64,000 nt of DNA, from the NCBI GenBank assembly GCA_030682655.1, contig JAUXNU010000158.1, positions 1 to 64,000 on the forward strand. Reading direction: 5' to 3'. Source of the stretch: Actinomycetota bacterium. GTDB lineage: Bacteria; Actinomycetota; Coriobacteriia; Anaerosomatales; JAUXNU01. Shown here in pieces: positions 8,345 through 16,091 of the stretch. The position numbers were made by a program, and so were the translations under genes. Position 1 is the stretch's first letter. Every line of letters starts with the position of its first letter. The notes beneath the pieces are model-generated. The model saw nothing but the letters and a program-made list of their open reading frames with translations. It was not told the DNA's origin and ran no database searches.

Positions 8345-9700
8345 GTGGCTTCCGGGATCTTTGGCATAATCGCGCCGCATCCGCCGATCATGGTGCCCGC
8401 AGTCGGCGGGGCCGACGCCGATGTCACTCGCGCATCCGCAGATTCGATGGAGGTCGCAGCGAGGCTTCTGGCTTCGTACGACCCGGACACGGTCGTGGTC
8501 ATGTCGCCTCACAGCCCCGCGGTCGCGGGCTCCTTCGCCATCGACACTGCCGCCCGAACATCCGGCTCACTCGGGCAGTTCGGCGCCGCCCAGACCGCCA
8601 TCACCTGCCAAGGAGACCCCGCGCTCGCCGCCGCGCTCCTCGAACGACTCGAACGACGCGGCATTTCGGCCGTCGACCGGGCGTCCAACGCCGCCCTGCG
8701 CTCGGGTGAGCTCGACCACGGCGTCGTCGTCCCGATGAGCTTTCTCGATCCCGCCGGACGCTGGCCATTGCTGGTGCTCTCGCTGTCATACCTCCCGCTG
8801 GGGACACACGTTGCGCTCGGCGAGGAACTCGCCTCTGCTGCTGACGATCTCGGACGCCGCATCGCCTTCGTGGCGAGCGGGGATTGCAGCCACCGCCTGA
8901 CACACGATGCGCCCGCCGGCTACTCGCTCCGCGGCGCAGAACTCGACGCGACACTTGTCGAACTCATCGGCGCGTCGGATTTCGACGGTCTGACGCACAT
9001 CGATCCCGGCCTCGCGGAAGCCGGAGGGGAGTGCGGCTTGCGCTCGTTCGTCACCCTTGGCGGCGTCGCACGTCCGGCGCACGCTCGCGTCCTGTCCTAC
9101 GAGGGGCCATGGGGCGTCGGCTACCTGACCGCAATCGTGAACGAAGAGGCCGTCACGGCCGAGTCCGGCGCCAAACACGGCGCAGCCGGGTTCGACGAGT
9201 CGGAGATCGTCGTCCTGGCCCGCGCCGCCATCGAAGCGTTCGTCCGGACTCGCGAGGTGCTGGAGCCCGACCCGCTCGTCGACCCCGTCTTCCCGCCGCG
9301 CGCCGGCGCGTTCGTGTCCCTGCACCGGGGCGGCGCGCTCCGTGGCTGCATCGGCACCATCGCCCCGACCCGTGACACGCTGGCCGAGGAGGTCGTCAAC
9401 AACGCCGTCGAAGCCGCGACCCGCGACCCCAGATTCCCCCCGCTCACCATCCCTGAGCTCGACGCCCTCGACATCAAAGTGGACGTCCTGCACGAGCCCG
9501 AGAAGTGCGAATTCGAGGATCTGCACCCCCGCGACTATGGGGTCATCGTCACCGACGGATTCCGCCGCGGCCTTCTCCTGCCCGACCTCGAAGGCGTCGA
9601 CACCCCGGATCAGCAGGTAGATATCGCATGCCACAAGGCAGGCATCTCCCCGCACGAACGCATAAGCCTCGAGCGGTTCAAGGTCGACCGCTATGCCTGA
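8345..9700 (+). CDS. MEMO/LigB-like domain fused to AMMECR1 domain (AmmeMemoRadiSam system protein)
   Basis: A 451-residue two-domain protein. Residues 1-~265 are a class III extradiol-dioxygenase/MEMO-like domain (IAPHPPIMVP at the start, VVMSPHSPAV, SGDCSHRLTHDAP), with putative metal-binding histidines. Residues ~280-451 are an AMMECR1 domain (PRAGAFVSLHRGGALRGCIG, RDPRFPPLT, LLLPDLEGVDTPDQQ). These domains often occur as separate genes beside a radical-SAM gene; here they are one polypeptide. The GTG has a strong GGGGAGGT site. It overlaps miaA by 8 bp and lies between miaB and miaA. The activity is unknown, and no dedicated radical-SAM partner is nearby except MiaB. Confidence 0.85.
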   Translation: MASGIFGIIAPHPPIMVPAVGGADADVTRASADSMEVAARLLASYDPDTVVVMSPHSPAVAGSFAIDTAARTSGSLGQFGAAQTAITCQGDPALAAALLERLERRGISAVDRASNAALRSGELDHGVVVPMSFLDPAGRWPLLVLSLSYLPLGTHVALGEELASAADDLGRRIAFVASGDCSHRLTHDAPAGYSLRGAELDATLVELIGASDFDGLTHIDPGLAEAGGECGLRSFVTLGGVARPAHARVLSYEGPWGVGYLTAIVNEEAVTAESGAKHGAAGFDESEIVVLARAAIEAFVRTREVLEPDPLVDPVFPPRAGAFVSLHRGGALRGCIGTIAPTRDTLAEEVVNNAVEAATRDPRFPPLTIPELDALDIKVDVLHEPEKCEFEDLHPRDYGVIVTDGFRRGLLLPDLEGVDTPDQQVDIACHKAGISPHERISLERFKVDRYA

Positions 9701-10694
9701 CCGCGCGCGCGGTCCCGGCGACGAAGACCCGGCGCCCGGCGATCCCCGGCTCGAAGTCGTGGCGGTCGTCGGGCCGACAGCGGTGGGGAAGACCCGGCTG
9801 GCCGAGGATCTTGCGCGCGAACTCGACGGCGAGATCGTCACCGCTGATTCGATGCAGGTCTACCGCGGCCTCGACATCGGCACCGCGAAGACCCCTGCGG
9901 ACCACCGCACCGTCCCTCATCACTGTATCGACCTCATCGATCCGGGTACTGACTTCTCTGCGGCCCTGTACCAGGCCATCGCACGCGCAGCCATCGATGA
10001 CATCGCTTCGCGCGGACATCTCCCGCTCGTCGCGGGTGGCACGGGACTCTACGTCCGCGCCGCACTCGACGACATGTGTTTCCCGGGAGGGGAGACCTCC
10101 AGCCCTTCGCGCGACCGGCTCGAGGCCGAAGCTGCCGCTGTTGGTGCGCACGCGATGCACTCACGCCTCGCCACCCTCGATCCCGCCTCGGCGGCCCTCA
10201 TACACCCGAACAACGTGCGCAGGACCATACGGGCCCTTGAGATGGCCGAGGAGGGTGTTTCCTATGCCGGGCAGGCAGCTGGCTTCAGAGCGCGCACAAG
10301 CGTCTACAGCGCCTCCTTCCTTGGCCTGACCATGCGCAGGGACGTTCTGTACGACCGCATAGACGAGCGCGTCGACGTGATGCGCGACGCCGGCCTTCTC
10401 GACGAGGTGCGCTCGCTGCTTGCGTCGGACTTTCGAGCGGCGCTGACCGCGGCGCAGGCCATCGGCTACAAGGAACTCGTACCGGTCGTTGAGTCCGAGG
10501 CGGACCTGGGGGAGGCTCTCGACAGCGTCAAGCTGGCGACTCGCCGCTACGCGAAGCGTCAACTCACCTGGTTCCGTGGCGATCCTCGTGTCAGTTGGAT
10601 CGACGTAACCGACCTGTCACAGGACGAGACGCTGACGCGCGCGCTCGAACTGCTAGAATCGGGCAACCCGGCGACCTATCCGGAGAGTTGCTAG
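9693..10694 (+). CDS. miaA: tRNA dimethylallyltransferase
   Basis: MiaA (333 residues) adds the isopentenyl group to A37 of UNN-reading tRNAs, the step before MiaB. Walker A is GPTAVGKT, followed by the family signature TADSMQVYRGLDIGTAKT, then VAGGTGLYVRA and the C-terminal TRRYAKRQLTWFRGD. The first ~18 residues are a poorly conserved Pro/Asp-rich tail. Its ATG overlaps the end of the MEMO-AMMECR1 gene by 8 bp, so the two are translationally coupled. dapF follows 23 bp later. Confidence 0.95.
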   Translation: MPDRARGPGDEDPAPGDPRLEVVAVVGPTAVGKTRLAEDLARELDGEIVTADSMQVYRGLDIGTAKTPADHRTVPHHCIDLIDPGTDFSAALYQAIARAAIDDIASRGHLPLVAGGTGLYVRAALDDMCFPGGETSSPSRDRLEAEAAAVGAHAMHSRLATLDPASAALIHPNNVRRTIRALEMAEEGVSYAGQAAGFRARTSVYSASFLGLTMRRDVLYDRIDERVDVMRDAGLLDEVRSLLASDFRAALTAAQAIGYKELVPVVESEADLGEALDSVKLATRRYAKRQLTWFRGDPRVSWIDVTDLSQDETLTRALELLESGNPATYPESC

Positions 10695-10717
10695 CCAAGG
10701 CGACAGAAAGGATCTTC

Positions 10718-11584
10718 ATGCAGCTCGCCTTCACCAAGATGCACGGCCTGGGCAACGACTTCGTCGTCATCGAAGACCTGGCGTCGGAGATCGACTTCTC
10801 TCCTGAGGCCATCCAATGGTTCTGCGACCGCAACTTCGGAGTCGGCGCAGACGGGCTCATCCTCATCCGCCCGGCCACGACACCAGAGGCCGACTACCTC
10901 ATGCTGTATTTCAACGCTGACGGCTCGGCCGCAAAGATGTGCGGAAACGGTATCCGTTGCTTCACGAAGTATCTCGTGGACCACGGGATCCTGTCCGCCA
11001 AAGTGGATTCGCTCTTGGTTGAGACACTCGGCGGCCCCAAGCCGATAACCTTCTCGCGCGACCACGACGGCACCATGCACATGGCGACCGTCGATATGGG
11101 CGCACCGGCGCTCTCTCCGGACGAGATCCCGACGACCCTATCGGGAGAGCAGGTCTTCGAGTGCCCCTTCGAGACTCCATATGGCACCTTCCAGATAACC
11201 GCGGTATCGATGGGCAATCCCCACGTCGTGATCTGGGTCGACGACATCGATGACGCTCCGGTCGATACGGTCGGCCCCTACATCGAGACCCACGAGGCGT
11301 TTCCCGCGAAAACCAACGTGGAGTTCGCTCAGTTCCTTGGCGACGACACTATCGCACTCCGCGTGTGGGAGCGCGGGGTGGGGGAGACGCTCGCCTGCGG
11401 AACCGGTGCTTGCGCCACCCTCGTGGCGGCATCGCTGTCCTGTTTGGTGGGTCGTGCCGCCACCGTCCGACTGCCCGGTGGCGAGCTCCGCATCCATTGG
11501 GACGAAGACGGACACGTGTACATGACGGGACCTGCGACGCAGACGTTCCTTGGAACAATCGAACTACCCGAGGACGACGCCTAG
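10718..11584 (+). CDS. dapF: Diaminopimelate epimerase
   Basis: DapF (288 residues) converts LL- to meso-diaminopimelate for peptidoglycan and lysine. Both catalytic cysteines are present: C75 in MCGNGIRC and C227 in ACGTGAC. The N-terminal FTKMHGLGNDFVVIE is characteristic. The ATG at 10718 is preceded by AGAAAGGAT; a longer reading frame overlapping miaA is not supported. The next gene is an LL-diaminopimelate aminotransferase, so the pair supplies the last two steps of the aminotransferase variant of the pathway. Confidence 0.96.
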   Translation: MQLAFTKMHGLGNDFVVIEDLASEIDFSPEAIQWFCDRNFGVGADGLILIRPATTPEADYLMLYFNADGSAAKMCGNGIRCFTKYLVDHGILSAKVDSLLVETLGGPKPITFSRDHDGTMHMATVDMGAPALSPDEIPTTLSGEQVFECPFETPYGTFQITAVSMGNPHVVIWVDDIDDAPVDTVGPYIETHEAFPAKTNVEFAQFLGDDTIALRVWERGVGETLACGTGACATLVAASLSCLVGRAATVRLPGGELRIHWDEDGHVYMTGPATQTFLGTIELPEDDA

Positions 11585-11689
11585 ATTCTGCTACCATGTT
11601 CCGAACGATGCGCCGGATCCACGCGAGACCATGACGCCATCGAGCGAGAATGCGTACCGAGACACCCAGACGAAAGGGATGTTCGCACC

Positions 11690-12847
11690 GTGAGAACTGC
11701 GAAGCGCATGGCCAACCTGCCTCCGTACCTGTTCGCCGAGATCGATCGCAAGAAGGAGGCGAAGGTCGCGCAGGGCATCGACGTCATCTCGCTCGGAATA
11801 GGCGACCCCGACATGTCGACTCCCGACAACGTCGTCGACGCCATGGCGAAGGCCATCCGCAATCCCAAGAACCATCAGTATCCGGCCTACGCCGGCTCAA
11901 AGCCGTACCGCGCCGCGTGCGCGCAGTGGATGAAGAACCGCTTCTATGTCGATGTCGATCCCGATGCCGAGGTCCTCGCGCTCATCGGCAGCAAGGAAGG
12001 CATCGCGCACCTGTTCCCCGCCTTCGTCGATCAGGGCGAGTACACCCTCGTGCCCGGTTGCGGCTACCCGGTCTACCACACGGGCGGCATCCTCGTCGGC
12101 GGTCTCTCGCATTTCATGCCTATGACCGAGGAGAACGACTTCCTGGCCGACTTCGAGAGCACGCCCGCCGAGGTGCTCGCCCGGGCCAAGATGATGTTCA
12201 TCTCGTATCCGAACAACCCGACCTCGGCGATCGCCACCGAAGAGTACTTCGACCACGCCATCGCCTTCGCACGCGAGCACGACATCCTACTCATCCACGA
12301 CAACGCGTACTCGGAGATAGGTTTCGACGGGTATCGTCCGCCAAGTCTCATGCAGCGCCCCGGCGCTCGTGACGTGGCGATAGAGCTCTTCAGCTGCTCC
12401 AAGGCCTACAACATGACCGGCTGGCGTGCCGCGTTCGCGACCGGCAACGCCGAAGCCATCAAGGCGCTCGGCACGGTGAAGTCCAACATCGACTCCGGAA
12501 TCTTCACGGCGGTCCAAGAGGCCGCCATGGAGGCGATGCTCGGCCCGCAGGACATCACCTCGGAGATGTCCGTGATCTACCAGCGCCGGCGCGACATCGT
12601 CATGGACGCGCTCGGCAGCATCGGAATGCGCGCCCGCACGCCCAAGGGCACGATCTACATCTGGGCCCGCGTGCCCGATGGGTACGACTCCGCCGGGTTC
12701 GCGACCAAGGTACTCGAGGAAGCGAACGTCATCGTGGCGCCCGGCAACGCGTACGGGCCGAGCGGCGAGGGCTACATTCGCATCTCACTCGCTACCCCCG
12801 ATGAGCGCCTCGCCGAGGCCATCGAGCGCATCAAGAACACACTCTAG
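11690..12847 (+). CDS. dapL: LL-diaminopimelate aminotransferase (class I/II PLP enzyme)
   Basis: A 385-residue fold-type I aminotransferase resembling DapL, which makes LL-diaminopimelate directly from tetrahydrodipicolinate. Visible motifs are SLGIGDPDMSTP, YPAYAGSKPYRAA, SYPNNPTSAIA, and the PLP-lysine region FSCSKAYNMTGWRAAF (K in SKA; relatives usually have SK-T/A-YN). Position after dapF strongly supports DapL over other aminotransferases. The GTG has AAAGGGATG upstream. A 105-bp gap after dapF contains no obvious terminator. Related enzymes act on other amino acids, so substrate specificity is inferred from context. Confidence 0.85.
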   Translation: MRTAKRMANLPPYLFAEIDRKKEAKVAQGIDVISLGIGDPDMSTPDNVVDAMAKAIRNPKNHQYPAYAGSKPYRAACAQWMKNRFYVDVDPDAEVLALIGSKEGIAHLFPAFVDQGEYTLVPGCGYPVYHTGGILVGGLSHFMPMTEENDFLADFESTPAEVLARAKMMFISYPNNPTSAIATEEYFDHAIAFAREHDILLIHDNAYSEIGFDGYRPPSLMQRPGARDVAIELFSCSKAYNMTGWRAAFATGNAEAIKALGTVKSNIDSGIFTAVQEAAMEAMLGPQDITSEMSVIYQRRRDIVMDALGSIGMRARTPKGTIYIWARVPDGYDSAGFATKVLEEANVIVAPGNAYGPSGEGYIRISLATPDERLAEAIERIKNTL

Positions 12848-12858
12848 GGGGCGGCACC

Positions 12859-14169
12859 GTGTGCGCGCGGAATCGCCATTATCCCGAGACTGGCCAGGAC
12901 ATCGCAGGTCACACTGACCGCGCTGTCCTCGTCGGGGTCGATCGTGCCGAGACCGACTGGCCTGTCGAGGAGTCACTTGCGGAACTTGAGCGGCTCGCGC
13001 ACACCGCAGGCGCCGAGGTAGTTGCCTCGGTCACCCAGCGTCTCGACAAGCCAAACCCCCGTACCTTCATCGGTGCGGGGAAGGCCGAGGAAGTCGCGGC
13101 GATTGCCCACGACACCGACGCCAACCTCGTTGTGCTCGATGACGAACTCTCTCCTCGGCAGCAGGTCAACATCGAGGACCTGCTGCCTGAGACCCGCGTG
13201 ATGGACCGCACGGCTCTCATTCTCGACATCTTCGCCCTCCACGCAACAAGCCGTGAGGGTAAACTTCAGGTCGAGCTCGCGCAGCTGGAATACATGCTTC
13301 CACGGCTCCGGGGCATGTGGGGCCACCTGGACCGCGAACGGCTTGGCGGCGGACGCGGCACGCTATTCGGCGCGGGAGAATCTCAGCTCGAGGTTGACAG
13401 GCGCATGGCGCGCAAACGCATCGCAAGTCTCAAACGCGAGCTCAAGCACGTCAGCGGCGAACGGAAGCTGCAGCGCAAGCGTCGCGCACGCAGCGGTGTG
13501 TTCAGAATCTCGCTTGTGGGCTACACGAACGCGGGCAAGTCCACGCTCCTCAACGCTCTGACAGGCGAGCATGTCCTCGCCGAGGACATGCTCTTTGCGA
13601 CACTGGACTCGACGACACGGCGCCTTGCGCTGCAGGAAGGCCGCGAGCTCACCCTCACCGACACCGTCGGCTTCATCCACAAACTGCCTCACGGGCTCGT
13701 GGAAGCCTTCAAGTCCACTCTCGACGAGGTCGCCGAGGCCGACTTGCTCCTGCATGTCGCCGACGCGTCCACGCCCCAGCGCGAGGCCCAGATGCAGGCG
13801 GTCCGCGAGGTACTCCACGAGATCGATGCACACCGTACGCCCGCGCTTGTGGTCTTCAACAAGATCGACCTGCTCTCTGCCGAGGAATGCTCGCAACTCG
13901 CTCGTCGCTATCCCAATGCCGTCATGCTTTCCGCCGCAACCAGGACCGGCCTAGACGCGTTGCTCGAGCGAATCGCCGACGAAGGCGCGCGCGACAGTGT
14001 GACACTGACGTTGCTCGTGCCCTACACGCGAGGAGACCTCGTCAAGCTCGCTCACGAGCGAACACACTTGGTGTCGGAGAAGCATACGGCCGAGGGCACC
14101 GCACTCGTGATTCGCACCCCGAGATCACTTGCGGGAGCATTCGCGGAGTTCACGATCGAACAGGACTAG
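12859..14169 (+). CDS. hflX: Ribosome-associated GTPase HflX
   Basis: HflX (436 residues) binds the 50S subunit and splits stalled or hibernating ribosomes under stress. The N-terminal HflX domain has NPRTFIGAGKAEEV and the glycine-rich RLGGGRGTLFGAGES. The G domain has G1 GYTNAGKST, G3 DTVGF and G4 NKID. Length is typical. The GTG start is 11 bp after dapL. It is convergent with lexA (76 bp between stops) and no clear terminator is visible there. Confidence 0.95.
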   Translation: MCARNRHYPETGQDIAGHTDRAVLVGVDRAETDWPVEESLAELERLAHTAGAEVVASVTQRLDKPNPRTFIGAGKAEEVAAIAHDTDANLVVLDDELSPRQQVNIEDLLPETRVMDRTALILDIFALHATSREGKLQVELAQLEYMLPRLRGMWGHLDRERLGGGRGTLFGAGESQLEVDRRMARKRIASLKRELKHVSGERKLQRKRRARSGVFRISLVGYTNAGKSTLLNALTGEHVLAEDMLFATLDSTTRRLALQEGRELTLTDTVGFIHKLPHGLVEAFKSTLDEVAEADLLLHVADASTPQREAQMQAVREVLHEIDAHRTPALVVFNKIDLLSAEECSQLARRYPNAVMLSAATRTGLDALLERIADEGARDSVTLTLLVPYTRGDLVKLAHERTHLVSEKHTAEGTALVIRTPRSLAGAFAEFTIEQD

Positions 14170-14245
14170 GCGCTCGTTCGTGGTCTAGGCTACAACGAGT
14201 TGCCGCGACCGGCGAGGGAGCGGCTGGCGTCGAGGTCACCGGCGC

Positions 14246-14869
14246 TCAGACTCGCCTGAACAGCGCGACCACCTTGCCGAGGACCTCCACGTCACGCGCG
14301 TAGATTGGCTCAAGCGCGGGATTCTCCGGCTGCAGCCTGATGCGGTCCGGCTCCCGGAAGAACCGCTTCACCGTGGACTCGTCCTCCAGAAGCGCGACAA
14401 CGATGTCACCGTCGCTCGCGGTGGTCTGCTGGCGCACGACGACGAAGTCCCCGTCCAGTATCCCGGCGCCGACCATGCTGTCACCACGGACGCGCAAGAT
14501 GAAGTTGGCCTCTTCGGCCAGCTCGGGGGGGAGAGTGATCGTCGCTTCGATGTTCTCAGCGGCGAGGATCGGCGAGCCCGCAGCGACCTGCCCAACCAGC
14601 GGAACCGCGTGGAGCTGCCCGTAGTCGATCGCGCGGTCAGTGTCCCGGTAGTCGAGCACCTCGAGCGCGCGCGGTTTCGATGGATCACGACGCAGAAACC
14701 CCTTGGTCTCGAGAGCCGCAAGGTGAGAGTGGACGGTTGACGACGACGAAAGCCCCACAGCCTCGCCAATCTCCCGTACCGAAGGCGGGAAACCACGACG
14801 GTGGATCTCCCCGCGGATGAAATCGAGTATCTGGTGTTGCCTGTTCGTCAGTTCGCGCTTGTAGGCCAT
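14246..14869 (-). CDS. lexA: SOS repressor LexA
   Basis: LexA (207 residues) represses SOS genes and cleaves itself when RecA is activated. Residues 1-70 are the winged helix-turn-helix ([33 protein letters not shown]). The self-cleavage bond is A97-G98 in VGQVAAGSP, with catalytic S131 (RGDSMVGAG) and K168 (STVKRFF). I chose the ATG at 14869 because it gives the family N-terminus MAYKRELT and has GAGGGGG upstream. The frame remains open upstream but runs into the operator region. Autoregulation is expected from the boxes between this gene and the LysM gene. Confidence 0.97.
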   Translation of the reverse strand: MAYKRELTNRQHQILDFIRGEIHRRGFPPSVREIGEAVGLSSSSTVHSHLAALETKGFLRRDPSKPRALEVLDYRDTDRAIDYGQLHAVPLVGQVAAGSPILAAENIEATITLPPELAEEANFILRVRGDSMVGAGILDGDFVVVRQQTTASDGDIVVALLEDESTVKRFFREPDRIRLQPENPALEPIYARDVEVLGKVVALFRRV

Positions 14870-14904
14870 CGTGACCCCCTCGAACCGAAAGTCTGTTCGT
14901 ATCG

Positions 14905-14944
14905 AGTCTAGAGTACCGACGCCAACCGTGCAAACACGTGTTCG
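14905..14944 (-). promoter_or_regulatory. lexA promoter with SOS box 1
   Basis: On the minus strand TTGCAC (14928-14933) and TAGACT (14905-14910) form a promoter with a 17-bp spacer. The SOS box at 14931-14944 (CAAACACGTGTTCG on the plus strand; one mismatch to CGAAC-N4-GTTCG) overlaps the -35 hexamer. This predicts LexA autorepression. Confidence 0.75.
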
Positions 14945-14952
14945 CTTTCCAC

Positions 14953-14999
14953 TTGCAATCGAACACGTGTTTGGTATGATGTTGACGAACACATGTTCG
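14953..14999 (+). promoter_or_regulatory. LysM-gene promoter with SOS boxes 2 and 3
   Basis: TTGCAA (14953-14958) and TATGAT (14975-14980) are 16 bp apart and point rightwards. Box 2, CGAACACGTGTTTG (14960-14973), fills the spacer. Box 3, CGAACACATGTTCG (14986-14999), is a perfect CGAAC-N4-GTTCG site over the expected transcription start. Tight LexA repression of the LysM gene is predicted. Confidence 0.8.
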
Positions 15000-15072
15000 A
15001 TGCGAAGCGATGTCAGACCCGAGAAGTATCTTCGTCGTATCACGTCGGACGGAAACTCAACTGGAGGATGCG

Positions 15073-15459
15073 ATGCACTGCACGACAGGCACTGTGGGGC
15101 AGATTCTCCCCATGCAGGCTTCAGCAGACGACACACCAGCGCCGGTCAGGTATCGTCGCAGGGCCTCGGTGGGGGAAGCGCTGCTCCTCGTCCTTACGTG
15201 CGCTCTCGTGTTCGTGGCCCTCGTCGCAGTCCGCCCGGGAGTCGCATCCTCCGACTTGCCCACTCGTGCTATCCGCGTCCGCGCCTCAGACACCCTTTGG
15301 GACATCGCATCCGAGAACCGGACCGAGGGCCTTTCCACTGCCCAGACGGTCGAGGTTCTCAAGACGTTGAACCGCCTCGACCATTCACGGATCGCCGTCG
15401 GCCAGAGCCTGTTGATCCCGAATACCGAGGAACCCGTTCTGACGCTAGCCAACCCATAG
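15073..15459 (+). CDS. SOS-controlled LysM membrane protein (YneA/DivS/ChiZ-type division inhibitor)
   Basis: A 128-residue protein with a short basic N-terminus, one membrane helix (about residues 34-56) and an extracytoplasmic LysM domain (about 66-118; [18 protein letters not shown] and GQSLLIPNT). Small single-span LysM proteins divergent from lexA are the SOS division inhibitors of Gram-positives: YneA in Bacillus, DivS in Corynebacterium, Rv2719c/ChiZ in Mycobacterium. The order lexA-LysM-nrdR matches Mycobacterium Rv2720-Rv2719c-Rv2718c. The ATG at 15073 has GGAGG 5 bp upstream; an in-frame ATG at 15010 lacks a good site. The division-inhibitor role is inference from synteny, architecture and operators. 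Confidence 0.85.
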   Translation: MHCTTGTVGQILPMQASADDTPAPVRYRRRASVGEALLLVLTCALVFVALVAVRPGVASSDLPTRAIRVRASDTLWDIASENRTEGLSTAQTVEVLKTLNRLDHSRIAVGQSLLIPNTEEPVLTLANP

Positions 15460-15528
15460 CCGCGCCGCAACGCCTTCTCGAAGACGCCTCATTGGGGATT
15501 CTCTGTTCATGGCAATGCGGTCGTTGTA

Positions 15529-15577
15529 ACCCCATATATTGTGTGCTAGGCTCCCAGAAGGCCTAGATATAGGGGTG
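15529..15577 (+). promoter_or_regulatory. Candidate NrdR boxes upstream of nrdR
   Basis: ACCCCATATATTGTGT at 15529-15544 closely matches the NrdR-box pattern (ACAC-w-ATATAT-w-GTGT-like). A weaker second element, CCTAGATATAGG at 15562-15573, has its ATATA core 33 bp downstream of the first, about three helical turns, as in known tandem NrdR boxes. It suggests autoregulation of nrdR, probably together with nrdD. Confidence 0.6.
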
Positions 15578-15582
15578 GAACG

Positions 15583-16029
15583 ATGCGCTGCCCGTTCTGT
15601 GGTCACGATGAGACCAAGGTAGTCGATTCGCGTGTTTCCGAAGGCCAGGACGCCATACGGAGACGTCGCGAGTGCCTCAATTGCCAGCAACGCTTCACCA
15701 CGTACGAACGGCGCGAAGAGATGCCGCTCATGGTCTCAAAGAAGGATGGGGCCACCGAGCCGTTCGATCGGGGCAAGCTGCTCCGGGGTCTTGTCGTGGC
15801 GACGGCGCGTCGCAACGTTTCGACGGAGCGCCTGGAAGCCCTCATCGACGACATCGCAGCTGAGCTGTACAACTCCTTCAAGTACGAGATTCAGTCGAAG
15901 CAGCTCGGAGACATGGTTCTCAAGCGCCTCAAGGAACTGGACAAGGTGGCCTACATCCGGTTTGCCTCGGTCTACAAATCCTTTCAGGACCTCGATGAAT
16001 TCACGTCCGAACTCAAGAATCTCAAATAG
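15583..16029 (+). CDS. nrdR: Transcriptional repressor NrdR
   Basis: NrdR (148 residues) represses ribonucleotide reductase genes in response to ATP/dATP. The N-terminal zinc ribbon has C3-P-F-C6 and C31-L-N-C34; the ATP-cone follows (about 46-136; VSKKDGATEPFDRGKLLRGL, VAYIRFASVYKSFQDL). Length is standard. AGGGGTGG just before the ATG serves as ribosome-binding site. nrdD starts 62 bp downstream on the same strand, an obvious target. Confidence 0.97.
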   Translation: MRCPFCGHDETKVVDSRVSEGQDAIRRRRECLNCQQRFTTYERREEMPLMVSKKDGATEPFDRGKLLRGLVVATARRNVSTERLEALIDDIAAELYNSFKYEIQSKQLGDMVLKRLKELDKVAYIRFASVYKSFQDLDEFTSELKNLK

Positions 16030-16091
16030 CGAAACGGACCTCGCCAGTGGCGCCAATGCCGCTAGCGTGACATGAGGGCGGGAGGCCTACG

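Noticed and set aside
6697-8502. 601-codon open frame on the minus strand
   Set aside because: It lies antisense to the PHP gene, miaB and the MEMO gene, has low-complexity Arg/His-rich sequence and matches no family; it is a GC-rich shadow.
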